Origin: Nocardia brasiliensis ATCC 700358
GTDB lineage: Bacteria; Actinomycetota; Actinomycetes; Mycobacteriales; Mycobacteriaceae
DNA: 64,000 bases
Reading direction: 5' to 3'
NCBI RefSeq assembly: GCF_000250675.2
Contig: NC_018681.1
Coordinates: forward strand, 6,944,001-7,008,000
Shown: one piece after another, positions 17,347 through 24,326 of the stretch
Layout of the letters: each line of letters opens with the position of its first letter
Position numbering within the stretch: position 1 is the stretch's first letter
Program-made: the position numbers and the translations under genes
The notes under the pieces: model-generated
What the model was told of the DNA's origin: nothing
The model's input: the letters and a program-made list of their open reading frames with translations, nothing else
Database searches by the model: none

Positions 17347-18477
17347 ATGGCCGATGATCCGGATCCCGCCCAGCGGCAGCAACTGACCGTCAGCGAACGC
17401 GACCTGGAGGTGCTCGCCGAGGATCTCGCGCGCTGGCTGGATTCGAAAGTCTCCGCCGATCATCCGCCGCGGGTCTCCGGTCTCTCCCGCCCGCAGGCCG
17501 GTGGCATGTCCAGTACGACCATTCTGTTCGACGCCGAATGGAGTGTCGACGGCAGGCACGAGCGCGGCTCGTTCGTCGCGCGCATGGCGCCGGAAGCCGG
17601 GTCCTTTCCGGTGTTCGAGACCTACGATCTGGCCACCCAGTACCGGGTGATGTCCGGCGTCGCCGAGCACACCACCGTGCCCGTACCCGGCCTGTGCTGG
17701 CTCGAAGAAGACGAAGAGCCGCTCGGCGCACCGTTTTTCGTGATGAAGCGAGTAGACGGGCGGGTGCCGACGGACAATCCGCCGTATGTGTTCGTCGGCT
17801 GGCTGTTCGACGCCACCCCCGAGCAGCGGGCCCAGCTCACCGCGAACACCGTCGAGGTGATCGCGAAAGTCCACGAGATCCCGGACCCGGCCCTGCGTTT
17901 CCCCGCCCTGCGCGGCGCGGGACAGTCCCTGCGCCGGCACGTCGAGGCGCAGAAGGCGTGGTATCGCTGGGCGTTGGCGGACGACGGATTCGAGATCCCT
18001 TTGCTCGAGCGCACTTTCGACTGGCTCGAAGCGAACTGGCCGAGCGATCCCGGACTCGACGTACTCAGCTGGGGCGACGCGCGGCCCGGCAACATCATCT
18101 TCGACGAATTCCGGCCCGCGGCGGTACTGGACTGGGAGATGGCCGCATTGGGGCCGCGCGAACTCGACGTCGCGTGGGTGATCTTCATCCACCGGTTCTT
18201 CCAGGACATCGCCACCCGCTTCGAACAGCCGGGACTGCCCGACTTTTTGCGCCGGGCCGACGTGGTCGCGAAATACGAAGAGCTGACCGGACATACGGTG
18301 CGCGACCTGGATTGGCACATCGTCTACGCGGCGCTGCGCCACGGCATCGTGATGGCCCGGGTCAAGCGCCGGATGATCCACTTCGGCGAGGACACCGACA
18401 CTCCCGACCGGGACGACTATGTGATGCATCGAGCGAGCCTGGAACGCCTGCTCGATGGAACCTACGAATGGGATTGA
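17347..18477 (+). CDS. Phosphotransferase family protein (aminoglycoside phosphotransferase/ACAD10-like fold)
   Basis: 376 residues. CAGGAGGA just before the ATG at 17347 fixes the start; the frame is open further upstream without similarity. Kinase-fold signs: GGMSSTTILFDAEW (nucleotide loop region), the catalytic loop LSWGDARPGNIIFDEFRPAAVLDWEMA containing the catalytic Asp and Asn, and the metal-binding DWE. This is the ABC1/APH superfamily branch often found beside acyl-CoA dehydrogenases in actinobacteria; the small-molecule substrate is unknown. It is followed after 8 bp by a beta-barrel-like protein, so the two are probably one operon. Confidence 0.83.
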   Translation: MADDPDPAQRQQLTVSERDLEVLAEDLARWLDSKVSADHPPRVSGLSRPQAGGMSSTTILFDAEWSVDGRHERGSFVARMAPEAGSFPVFETYDLATQYRVMSGVAEHTTVPVPGLCWLEEDEEPLGAPFFVMKRVDGRVPTDNPPYVFVGWLFDATPEQRAQLTANTVEVIAKVHEIPDPALRFPALRGAGQSLRRHVEAQKAWYRWALADDGFEIPLLERTFDWLEANWPSDPGLDVLSWGDARPGNIIFDEFRPAAVLDWEMAALGPRELDVAWVIFIHRFFQDIATRFEQPGLPDFLRRADVVAKYEELTGHTVRDLDWHIVYAALRHGIVMARVKRRMIHFGEDTDTPDRDDYVMHRASLERLLDGTYEWD

Positions 18478-18485
18478 GATAAACC

Positions 18486-19583
18486 ATGCCAGTTCCCTTG
18501 GACGAGTACCCGATTCACCAGACCGCGCTGTCGCTGGCCCGGGTGGCGAGTTCCGACCGAAACTTCTACGACCGCAGCTACCTCAACGGACACAACCGTG
18601 ACGGCGGCACCTTCTTCATCACCGGGTTCGGCGTGTACCCGAACCTCGGGGTGACCGACGCCTACGCCTGCGTCCGCCGCGGCGACATCCAGCGCACCGT
18701 GCGCTTCTCCGACGCGCTCGAGGAACGCAGCCTGGAACAACGCGTCGGCGGCTACCGGATCGAGGTGGTCGAACCACTGCAACGGATCCGGGTGGTGTGC
18801 GAGCACGACGAACTGTCCTTCGACCTCACCTGGGAAGGCGCCTTCCCCACCGTGCAGGAGCAGCCGCACCTGATCCTGAACGGCAACCGGCCGATCATCC
18901 AGGCCAGCCGGTTCGCGCAGGTCGGTTCCTGGGCGGGAACCCTGCACGTCGACGGGGAAGACATCGCCGTCGATCCGGCGGTGTGGACCGGCACCAGGGA
19001 CCGGTCGTGGGGCATCCGGCCGGTCGGCGAATCCGAGCCGCCGGGACGGGCGGCGAGCGAACCGTCCGGCGGTTTCTGGTGGATGTACGTCCCGCTGCGC
19101 TTCGACGACTTCGCCGTCGTGGTGATCGTGCAGGAAGAGCCGGACGGCACCCGCACGCTCAACGACGCGGTCCGGGTCTGGCCGGAGGGGCGCGTCGAGC
19201 AGCTCGGCTGGCCCCGCATCTCCATCGACTACCGTTCCGGCACAAGGCATCCCGTGGGCGCCCGGCTCGAACTGACCACCCCCGACGGCAAGCCGCTGGA
19301 GATCGAGGTGACCACCGGCACCAACGTGCCCCTGCACGTCGGCTGCGGTTACGGCGGCGACCCGGACTGGCTGCACGGTCAGTGGAAAGGCCGCGACTGG
19401 TCCCTGTCCAGCCGCTACGACCTCACCGACCCCGCCATCGTCGCCCGCGCCCCCTACGGCGTCATCGACCACGTCGCCCACGCCCGCTGCAACGGCGCCG
19501 AAGGCTGGGGCCTGTTCGAACACGCCAGCATGGGCCGCCACGACCCCACCGGCTTCGCCGACTGGAGCTCCGTCGCCCCGTAG
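18486..19583 (+). CDS. Conserved protein, possible lipocalin-like/CrtC-type beta barrel
   Basis: 365 residues rich in beta strands and aromatic residues (DRNFYDRSYLNGHNRDG, TFFITGFGVYPNLGVTDAYA, GTRDRSWGIRPVG, GGFWWMYVPLRFDDFAVVV). The pattern of paired strands with RDRSWG and GFWWMYVP recalls proteins related to hydroxyneurosporene dehydratase/AttH, two lipocalin-like halves, but I see no catalytic motif I can name. Actinobacteria often carry this protein next to a phosphotransferase, as here (8-bp gap). No signal peptide. The function is unknown; binding or modifying a lipid-like substrate is a guess. Confidence 0.65.
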   Translation: MPVPLDEYPIHQTALSLARVASSDRNFYDRSYLNGHNRDGGTFFITGFGVYPNLGVTDAYACVRRGDIQRTVRFSDALEERSLEQRVGGYRIEVVEPLQRIRVVCEHDELSFDLTWEGAFPTVQEQPHLILNGNRPIIQASRFAQVGSWAGTLHVDGEDIAVDPAVWTGTRDRSWGIRPVGESEPPGRAASEPSGGFWWMYVPLRFDDFAVVVIVQEEPDGTRTLNDAVRVWPEGRVEQLGWPRISIDYRSGTRHPVGARLELTTPDGKPLEIEVTTGTNVPLHVGCGYGGDPDWLHGQWKGRDWSLSSRYDLTDPAIVARAPYGVIDHVAHARCNGAEGWGLFEHASMGRHDPTGFADWSSVAP

Positions 19584-19726
19584 GTCGACGCTGCACCTTG
19601 CGCGATCGTGCCGGTCCGCACACGACGCACCTCGTGTCACGCCAAAACCGTTGTCGCCGTGCCGTCGTGCCGCAGTCGTAACGGCGCGGCGGCGACCTCG
19701 CCCATGGGGCCGCGGTCCGGCGGGGC

Positions 19727-19932
19727 CACGGCGACCGGCACGGCAGGCGCGATGGGCACAACCCGACCGGCAGGACAGGCACAACCTGACCAGGACAGCC
19801 AGCGCGGTGGGCCACTACCCGACCAGCACGACTAGCGCGGGTGGATAGAACCCGGCGGCCACGGCACGACACGCGTGGCAGGCACGACCCGACCAGCATG
19901 ACAAGCGCGGTGGGCACTACCCGACGGCGCAG
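19727..19932. repeat. Degenerate short repeats in a 364-bp intergenic gap
   Basis: Imperfect units built on GACCAGCA-GAC-AGCGCGGTGGGCACTACCC recur about four to five times between 19727 and 19932, for example around 19799 and 19896 (AGCGCGGTGGG followed by CACTACCCGAC). The gap 19584-19947 holds no convincing gene. The repeat has no dyad symmetry and is too irregular for a CRISPR array. Confidence 0.55.
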
Positions 19933-19947
19933 GAAGTGCGGTGGGGC

Positions 19948-20340
19948 TCAGGGCGTGGGGCGGGCCAGGTCGGGGCGTTTGACGTAGTCGGTCAGGCCGA
20001 TCACGTTGCCCCAGGGGTCGGCTAGTTCCACACTCCAGCCAGTCGCGACTTCGAAGGGCGCGGTGCGTATTTCGACACCGTGTCCTTCGAGTTCCGCCGC
20101 GGCGGCGCGCGCGTCCGGCACCTCCAACCACACCCGCATTGCCGGTGCGGTCCCCTGCCCCGCGGCCGGGTCCAGCTGCGCCATGATGCCGGGCGTCTGA
20201 GCCGCGACGCCGAACAGGGCGATCCCGCGCTCCGGCACCGTGAACCTCACGGACAGCCCTAACCTGCTGCCGTAGAACTCGACCGCGGCGGCCAGGTCCC
20301 CCACCGGAACCAGCACATTATCGATCCCTCGCACATCCAC
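19948..20340 (-). CDS. VOC superfamily (glyoxalase/bleomycin-resistance fold) protein
   Basis: 130 residues from the GTG at 20340. Two beta-alpha-beta-beta-beta units: RGIDNVLVPVGDLAAAVEFYG in the first half and MRVWLEVPDARAAAAELEGHG with ATGWSVELADPWGNVIGL in the second. The last segment is the classical family signature containing the Glu metal ligand. Family members include lyases, dioxygenases and drug-binding proteins; no substrate can be named. It is a single gene between a repeat-filled gap and cobE. Confidence 0.83.
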   Translation of the reverse strand: MDVRGIDNVLVPVGDLAAAVEFYGSRLGLSVRFTVPERGIALFGVAAQTPGIMAQLDPAAGQGTAPAMRVWLEVPDARAAAAELEGHGVEIRTAPFEVATGWSVELADPWGNVIGLTDYVKRPDLARPTP

Positions 20341-20495
20341 CCCGCCATCGTGCCGCACCCGCTCCGACTTCCCGCACCTTTTCCGTCCTCCCGCACCCCC
20401 TGTGCCACGCCACAGCGAGTGCGAGAACGCAGAACCAGTGCGGGAACCAGGCAACGGGGGCCGCCTCCAGGCTCGAGGCACGGGGCGCCGCTCCG

Positions 20496-20870
20496 CTACA
20501 ACCCCGGATCTCCAACGCACTCGGCGACCGCAACGACTACGCCGTCGACTACGCACTTCGGGACTACGAGGGGGCCGCCCGCGGAGGCGAGGAGGGCTGC
20601 CGCTTCGGCGACGCTCGGGGTGCCAACTGCCGCGGCTGTTCGCGAATCAGGTTTCGGCACAGTCACTTCGGCCAGTTCACCAGCGGTGTACGCCTGCACC
20701 GGCACCGCCAACTCCACCGCCGCCCCCTGCATCCCGGACTCCATCGCCCGCCGATCGATCGTCGCCAAACACTTGATCGCACTCTCCCCCACCACTTCCC
20801 GCACCACCCGCACGATGCGCTCAGCAGAGGTACCCGGCCGCACCCCGAGCCCGACGACAAGCTCACCCAT
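20496..20870 (-). CDS. cobE: Cobalamin biosynthesis protein CobE/CbiG C-terminal type
   Basis: 124 residues from ATG at 20870, preceded by GGAAGG at suitable distance; the frame is open to a GTG at 20945. The sequence has the CobE/GbiG pattern: ELVVGLGVRPGTSAERI at the start, IKCLATIDRRAMESGMQ in the middle and TPSVAEAAALLASAG near the end. CobE-like proteins take part in the aerobic pathway around precorrin methylation and ring contraction; the exact chemistry is unsettled. It reads in the same direction as cobB, from which it is separated by about 580 bp of duplicated cobB 3'-end sequence. Length is normal for a stand-alone CobE. Confidence 0.8.
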   Translation of the reverse strand: MGELVVGLGVRPGTSAERIVRVVREVVGESAIKCLATIDRRAMESGMQGAAVELAVPVQAYTAGELAEVTVPKPDSRTAAAVGTPSVAEAAALLASAGGPLVVPKCVVDGVVVAVAECVGDPGL

Positions 20871-21025
20871 CCGCCGCGCGCCTTCCGGCCTGCGCCCCAC
20901 CAAGCCCGAGCCCGCGACCGACAGCGTGACCGCGGACGACCACACTCCGCGTCACAGCGCGGACCTCCATCCCGGCCGCTCCCTGGCCATCCAGAGCAGT
21001 CGCCCCACACCGCGCCTGCAGTACG

Positions 21026-21446
21026 TCAGCGACCGACACGAGAACTCGCGAATTCGACTGCGGCCGCGACGAAACCGGTTGTAGCTTCAGGGTTTCCGGC
21101 GAGATGGATGTGTAGAGAGGAGCCGACGACATTGTGGACGAGAGCCCCTTCCATGACGCGGACGCCGTCACTACCGCTCCCCGCCGAGCACGTACAGGCG
21201 GCCCACACTGCTGCGACTGCGGATGAACACACTCGGCCCAGCGACCGGCACGAGAACTTGCGAATTCCGCTGCGACTGCGTCGAAACGGGTTGTCGCTGA
21301 GGGGCTTCCATTGCGGCAGGTGTGGAGGTAGGAGCCGTCGACGTGGTGGACGAGAACGCCTTCCATGACGCGGACGCCGTCACGGCCGCTCCCCGCCGAG
21401 CAAGTACGGCGGCGCACATCGTGGCCGCGGAAGTGCGCTCCCGCCG
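21026..21446 (-). pseudogene. Two degenerate tandem copies of the cobB 3' end
   Basis: Directly behind the cobB stop codon the last ~150-200 bp of cobB recur twice, with periods of 209 and 212 bp (copy ends at 21238 and 21026; cobB itself ends at 21447). Translated on the minus strand the nearer copy gives DGVRVMEGVLVHHVDGSYLH and FDAVAAEFASSRAGR; the farther one gives DGVRVMEGALVHNVVGSSLH and FVAAAVEFASSRVGR. The cobB original is DGARAMEGALVHRVHASYLH and FVAAAAEFASSRVGR. The nearer copy has lost the stop (TGA to TGG). The copies lack the catalytic part and sit in different frames, so they are remnants of tandem duplication. Confidence 0.8.
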
Positions 21447-23315
21447 TCAGCGACCGACACGAGAACTCGCGAATTCCGCTGCGGCGGCGACGAAACGTGC
21501 TGTCGCTTCAGGGTTTCCGGCGGGGTGGGTGTGCAGGTAGGAGGCGTGGACTCGGTGGACGAGGGCGCCTTCCATGGCGCGGGCTCCGTCGCTGCCGCGC
21601 CAACCCCAGGCCGGGGCGGTGGTGTTCGAGGTGGTCAGGCGGGTGCGGTGGAATTCGTGGCCGCGTACTCGTTCGCCTGCCCGCCACAGCGCGGAGTCGG
21701 TGAGTGCCACGGCGTCTCGGTAGCCGAGGGTCAGGCGTGGTCCGAATTCGGCGTCGGCGGCGACCACGCCCGCCATGGGGTGACCGTCCAGGGAGCGCGT
21801 GAGGTACAGCAGGCCCGCGCATTCCGCATGTACCGGCAGACCTTGTGCGGCGAGCGACCGCACCGCCGCGAGCAGGCTCGTATTCGCGGCCAGCTCGGCC
21901 GCATGCTCCTCGGGGAACCCACCGGGCAGCACCAATCCGGCCGTCCCGGTGGGCAGTTCGTCCCGCAACGGATCGAACACCCGCACCTGCGCCCCCGCCG
22001 CACTCAACAACTCACGATGCTCCGCATACCCGAACGTGAACGCCGCACCCCCCGCCATCGCGATCACCGGCCCCGCCCCCGCACCAACAGCACCACCCCT
22101 GTTCACCGGCCCGCCACTGCCCCGACGGTCACCGTCGCCTACCGCGCCTCCTGCACGACCACCACCGCGCCCGGCTTCGCTCCCGTTTCGAACAGCGCTG
22201 CCGCCCCCGCGAACATCCTCGCGCCCAGCGCCGCCACCCAGCGCAACGCCGTCTCCCCCACGACCACCGTCATCTCCTACTCCGCCACCACAGGCAACCT
22301 CGCCGCCCAGTCGAACACCGTCGCCACCGACACCATCACCACCGGATACGGCCGAACCTTCACCACGACCGCCGCCCTCGGTGGCACTGCCGTTTGGGAC
22401 TGCGCCGTCCTCTCCACGACCACCGTCATCTCCTACCCCACGACTCCCGACCACAGCACCGCAGGCAACCTCGCCGCCCAGTCGAACACCGTCGCCACCG
22501 GCACCATGATGCGTGCTGACGTGGACAGGCCGCCCGCCCTCACCGACGACGAAGGCGCCACGTGCCTCCTCCACGACTGTCTCGGGATCCCAGGTCGCGC
22601 CCGCGACGGTCGAGCGGGCCAGCGCCGCTATGGCGCGCAGGTCTAGGTGGGCGGCAACGAGATCCGTCATGGCCGCTACCGCGGCGGTGGCGGCGGAGCC
22701 GTGTTCGACGGCGGGGATCAGGCCGAGATGCCTCGAGGGCACCTCCAATTCGGCCATTCGTGGGAGCGAGCCGAGCACCGGGAGGCCGACGCGATCGCAG
22801 GCGGCGCGCAGCACCTGGTCGTGGCGTTCGCTGCCGACGCGGTTCAAAATCACGCCGCCGAGCCGGATTCCGCTGTCGAAGGTCGCGAAGCCGTGCAGCA
22901 GGGCGGCCAGGCTTTGACTGTGCCCGCGCGCGTCGACGACCAATACCACCGGCGCACCGAGCAATCCGGCGACCTGCGCGGTGGATCCTTCGGCGACCGG
23001 GGCCGCGTGGTGTTCATCGATGCGGCCGTCGAACAGCCCCATCACCCCTTCGACCACCGCGAGGTCACATCCGAGGGAGCCGTGCCGATACAGCGGCACC
23101 ACGCGTTCCGCGCCGACCAGCACCGGATCGAGGTTGCGTCCGGGACGTCCTGCCGCCAACCCGTGGTATCCGGGATCGATGTAATCGGGCCCCACCTTGA
23201 ACGGCGCGACCCGATGCCCGGCCCGCCCCAGCGCACCGATCAACCCGGTCGCGACCGTCGTCTTCCCGCTTCCCGAGGCAGGAGCGGCGATCACCACCGC
23301 GGGCACGCCGGCCAT
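21447..23315 (-). CDS. cobB: Cobyrinic acid a,c-diamide synthase (or hydrogenobyrinic acid a,c-diamide synthase) with long Gly-rich linker
   Basis: 622 residues, against about 450-460 for most CobB proteins. Residues 1-260 are the ATP-dependent amidoligase domain (P-loop ASGSGKTT at 13-20, FKVGPDYIDPGYH, VEGVMGLFDG). Residues about 420-620 are the class I glutamine amidotransferase domain with the nucleophile in HAECAGLLYL (Cys499). Between them lies an extra stretch of about 150 residues (265-415), very rich in Gly, Asp, Arg and Ser, with an internal duplication. The enzyme amidates the a and c carboxylates of cobyrinic or hydrogenobyrinic acid using glutamine and ATP. ATG at 23315 begins right at the first strand. 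cobO lies upstream on the same strand. Confidence 0.9.
   Translation of the reverse strand: MAGVPAVVIAAPASGSGKTTVATGLIGALGRAGHRVAPFKVGPDYIDPGYHGLAAGRPGRNLDPVLVGAERVVPLYRHGSLGCDLAVVEGVMGLFDGRIDEHHAAPVAEGSTAQVAGLLGAPVVLVVDARGHSQSLAALLHGFATFDSGIRLGGVILNRVGSERHDQVLRAACDRVGLPVLGSLPRMAELEVPSRHLGLIPAVEHGSAATAAVAAMTDLVAAHLDLRAIAALARSTVAGATWDPETVVEEARGAFVVGEGGRPVHVSTHHGAGGDGVRLGGEVACGAVVGSRGVGDDGGRGEDGAVPNGSATEGGGRGEGSAVSGGDGVGGDGVRLGGEVACGGGVGDDGGRGGDGVALGGGAGREDVRGGGSAVRNGSEAGRGGGRAGGAVGDGDRRGSGGPVNRGGAVGAGAGPVIAMAGGAAFTFGYAEHRELLSAAGAQVRVFDPLRDELPTGTAGLVLPGGFPEEHAAELAANTSLLAAVRSLAAQGLPVHAECAGLLYLTRSLDGHPMAGVVAADAEFGPRLTLGYRDAVALTDSALWRAGERVRGHEFHRTRLTTSNTTAPAWGWRGSDGARAMEGALVHRVHASYLHTHPAGNPEATARFVAAAAEFASSRVGR
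22262..22501 (-). repeat. In-frame duplication inside the CobB linker
   Basis: Two blocks recur within the linker: a 19-mer GACCACCGTCATCTCCTAC (plus strand) at 22262 and 22419, and a 39-base block starting CAGGCAACCTCGCCGCCCAG at 22291 and 22463. In protein terms GGDGVRLGGEVACG appears at residues 273-286 and 330-343. Offsets of 156-171 bases are multiples of three, so the frame is kept. Confidence 0.75.
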
Positions 23316-23511
23316 CAGCGCCCCCACCCCAAGCCGGCGACAGCAGGTGGCCCGAGTCGAGTCCCCAGACCGTCGCACACGACGCCCGCAGCGCCGAAGA
23401 ACCGCAGACTCTCGGCATCCGAAACGGAACCCCTTCGCGCACAACGCATCCCGCGCACCGATACCACGAGCGCCCCCGCTCCGGCAGCGCCCCCACGGGC
23501 CGCCCGCTCAC

Positions 23512-23568
23512 CGAGGGGGAACTGACGGCGGCACCCACTCGGGCTTTGCCGCCACCAGTTCCCCCTCG
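23512..23568. other. Large inverted repeat between cobO and cobB
   Basis: CGAGGGGGAACTG (23512-23524) and CAGTTCCCCCTCG (23556-23568) are perfect 13-bp arms; inner GGCGGC and GCCGCC extend the stem. It lies 7 bases after the cobO stop, so a terminator or an RNA-processing hairpin that lowers cobB expression is possible. The 259-bp gap has no gene and no cobalamin riboswitch motifs. Confidence 0.55.
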
Positions 23569-23574
23569 ACGAAC

Positions 23575-24189
23575 TCACCATTCGATGCCGCGCTGACCCT
23601 TGCGGCCCGCGTCCATCGGATGCTTGACCTTGGTCATCTCGGTGACCAGGTCGGCGGCGTCGAGCAGGGCCGGGGGTGCGTCGCGCCCGGTGATGACGAC
23701 GTGCTGGTTGCCCGGGCGGGTGCGCAGGGTTTCGACGACCTCATCGAGGTCGACCCAGCCCCATTTGAGTGGGTAGGTGAATTCGTCGAGCACGTAGAAG
23801 CGGTGCTGTTCGGCTTGCAGCCGACGGGCGATCTCGTGCCAGCCGGCCAGCGCGGCCGCGGCGTGATCTTCGTCGGTGCCCTGTTTGCGGGTCCACGACC
23901 AGCCTTCACCCATCTTGTGCCATTCGACGGGACCGCCGGCGCCGGTCTGCTCGTGCAGGGTGCCGAGGGTACGAAAGGCGGCCTCCTCCCCCACTTTCCA
24001 TTTGGCGCTTTTCACGAACTGGAACACGGCGACGTCGAAACCCTGGTTCCAGGCGCGCAGGGCCATGCCGAACGCCGCGGTCGACTTGCCCTTGCCCGGC
24101 CCGGTGTGCACGGCCAGCACGGGCTGGTTGCGCCGCTGCCGCGTGGTGAGCCCGTCTTCGGGCACGGTCTCCGGAACACCTTTGGGCAT
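23575..24189 (-). CDS. cobO: Cob(I)yrinic acid a,c-diamide adenosyltransferase
   Basis: 204 residues, the normal length for CobO/BtuR/CobA corrinoid adenosyltransferases. The P-loop TGPGKGKSTAAFG (residues 29-41), VFQFVKSAKWKVGE, the Asp-Glu pair in FYVLDEFTYPLKWGW and the end motif VITGRDAPPALLDAADLVTEM, KHPMDAGRKGQRGIEW are all intact. It transfers the 5'-deoxyadenosyl group from ATP to the reduced corrinoid. The ATG at 24189 has AAGGAG upstream. Neighbours are the chelatase upstream and cobB downstream on the same strand. Confidence 0.95.
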   Translation of the reverse strand: MPKGVPETVPEDGLTTRQRRNQPVLAVHTGPGKGKSTAAFGMALRAWNQGFDVAVFQFVKSAKWKVGEEAAFRTLGTLHEQTGAGGPVEWHKMGEGWSWTRKQGTDEDHAAAALAGWHEIARRLQAEQHRFYVLDEFTYPLKWGWVDLDEVVETLRTRPGNQHVVITGRDAPPALLDAADLVTEMTKVKHPMDAGRKGQRGIEW

Positions 24190-24243
24190 CGAATCTCCTT
24201 GTCAGTCACGGCTCGTCGTTGAGCCGCCGGTTCAGCACAGGTA

Positions 24244-24268
24244 CCCGGTGCCCCGGCCGGGGACCGGG
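24244..24268. terminator. Hairpin between the chelatase gene and cobO
   Basis: CCCGGT (24244-24249) pairs with ACCGGG (24263-24268) around the palindrome CCCCGGCCGGGG (24251-24262), with one bulged G. It lies in the 137-bp gap upstream of cobO; it may end chelatase transcription. The gap shows none of the conserved elements of a cobalamin riboswitch. Confidence 0.4.
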
Positions 24269-24326
24269 AACGCGGTCGCGGCCAGAACCACTCGTCTCGT
24301 TGCGGCAGACACGTCCGCACCGCCGG

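Noticed and set aside
21026..21446. Small separate genes downstream of cobB
   Set aside because: Their sequences match the end of CobB in tandem, without start sites or catalytic parts, so they are duplicated remnants.
24190..24326. A cobalamin riboswitch upstream of cobO
   Set aside because: The gap lacks the conserved B12-box-like segments; only a simple G+C-rich hairpin is seen.
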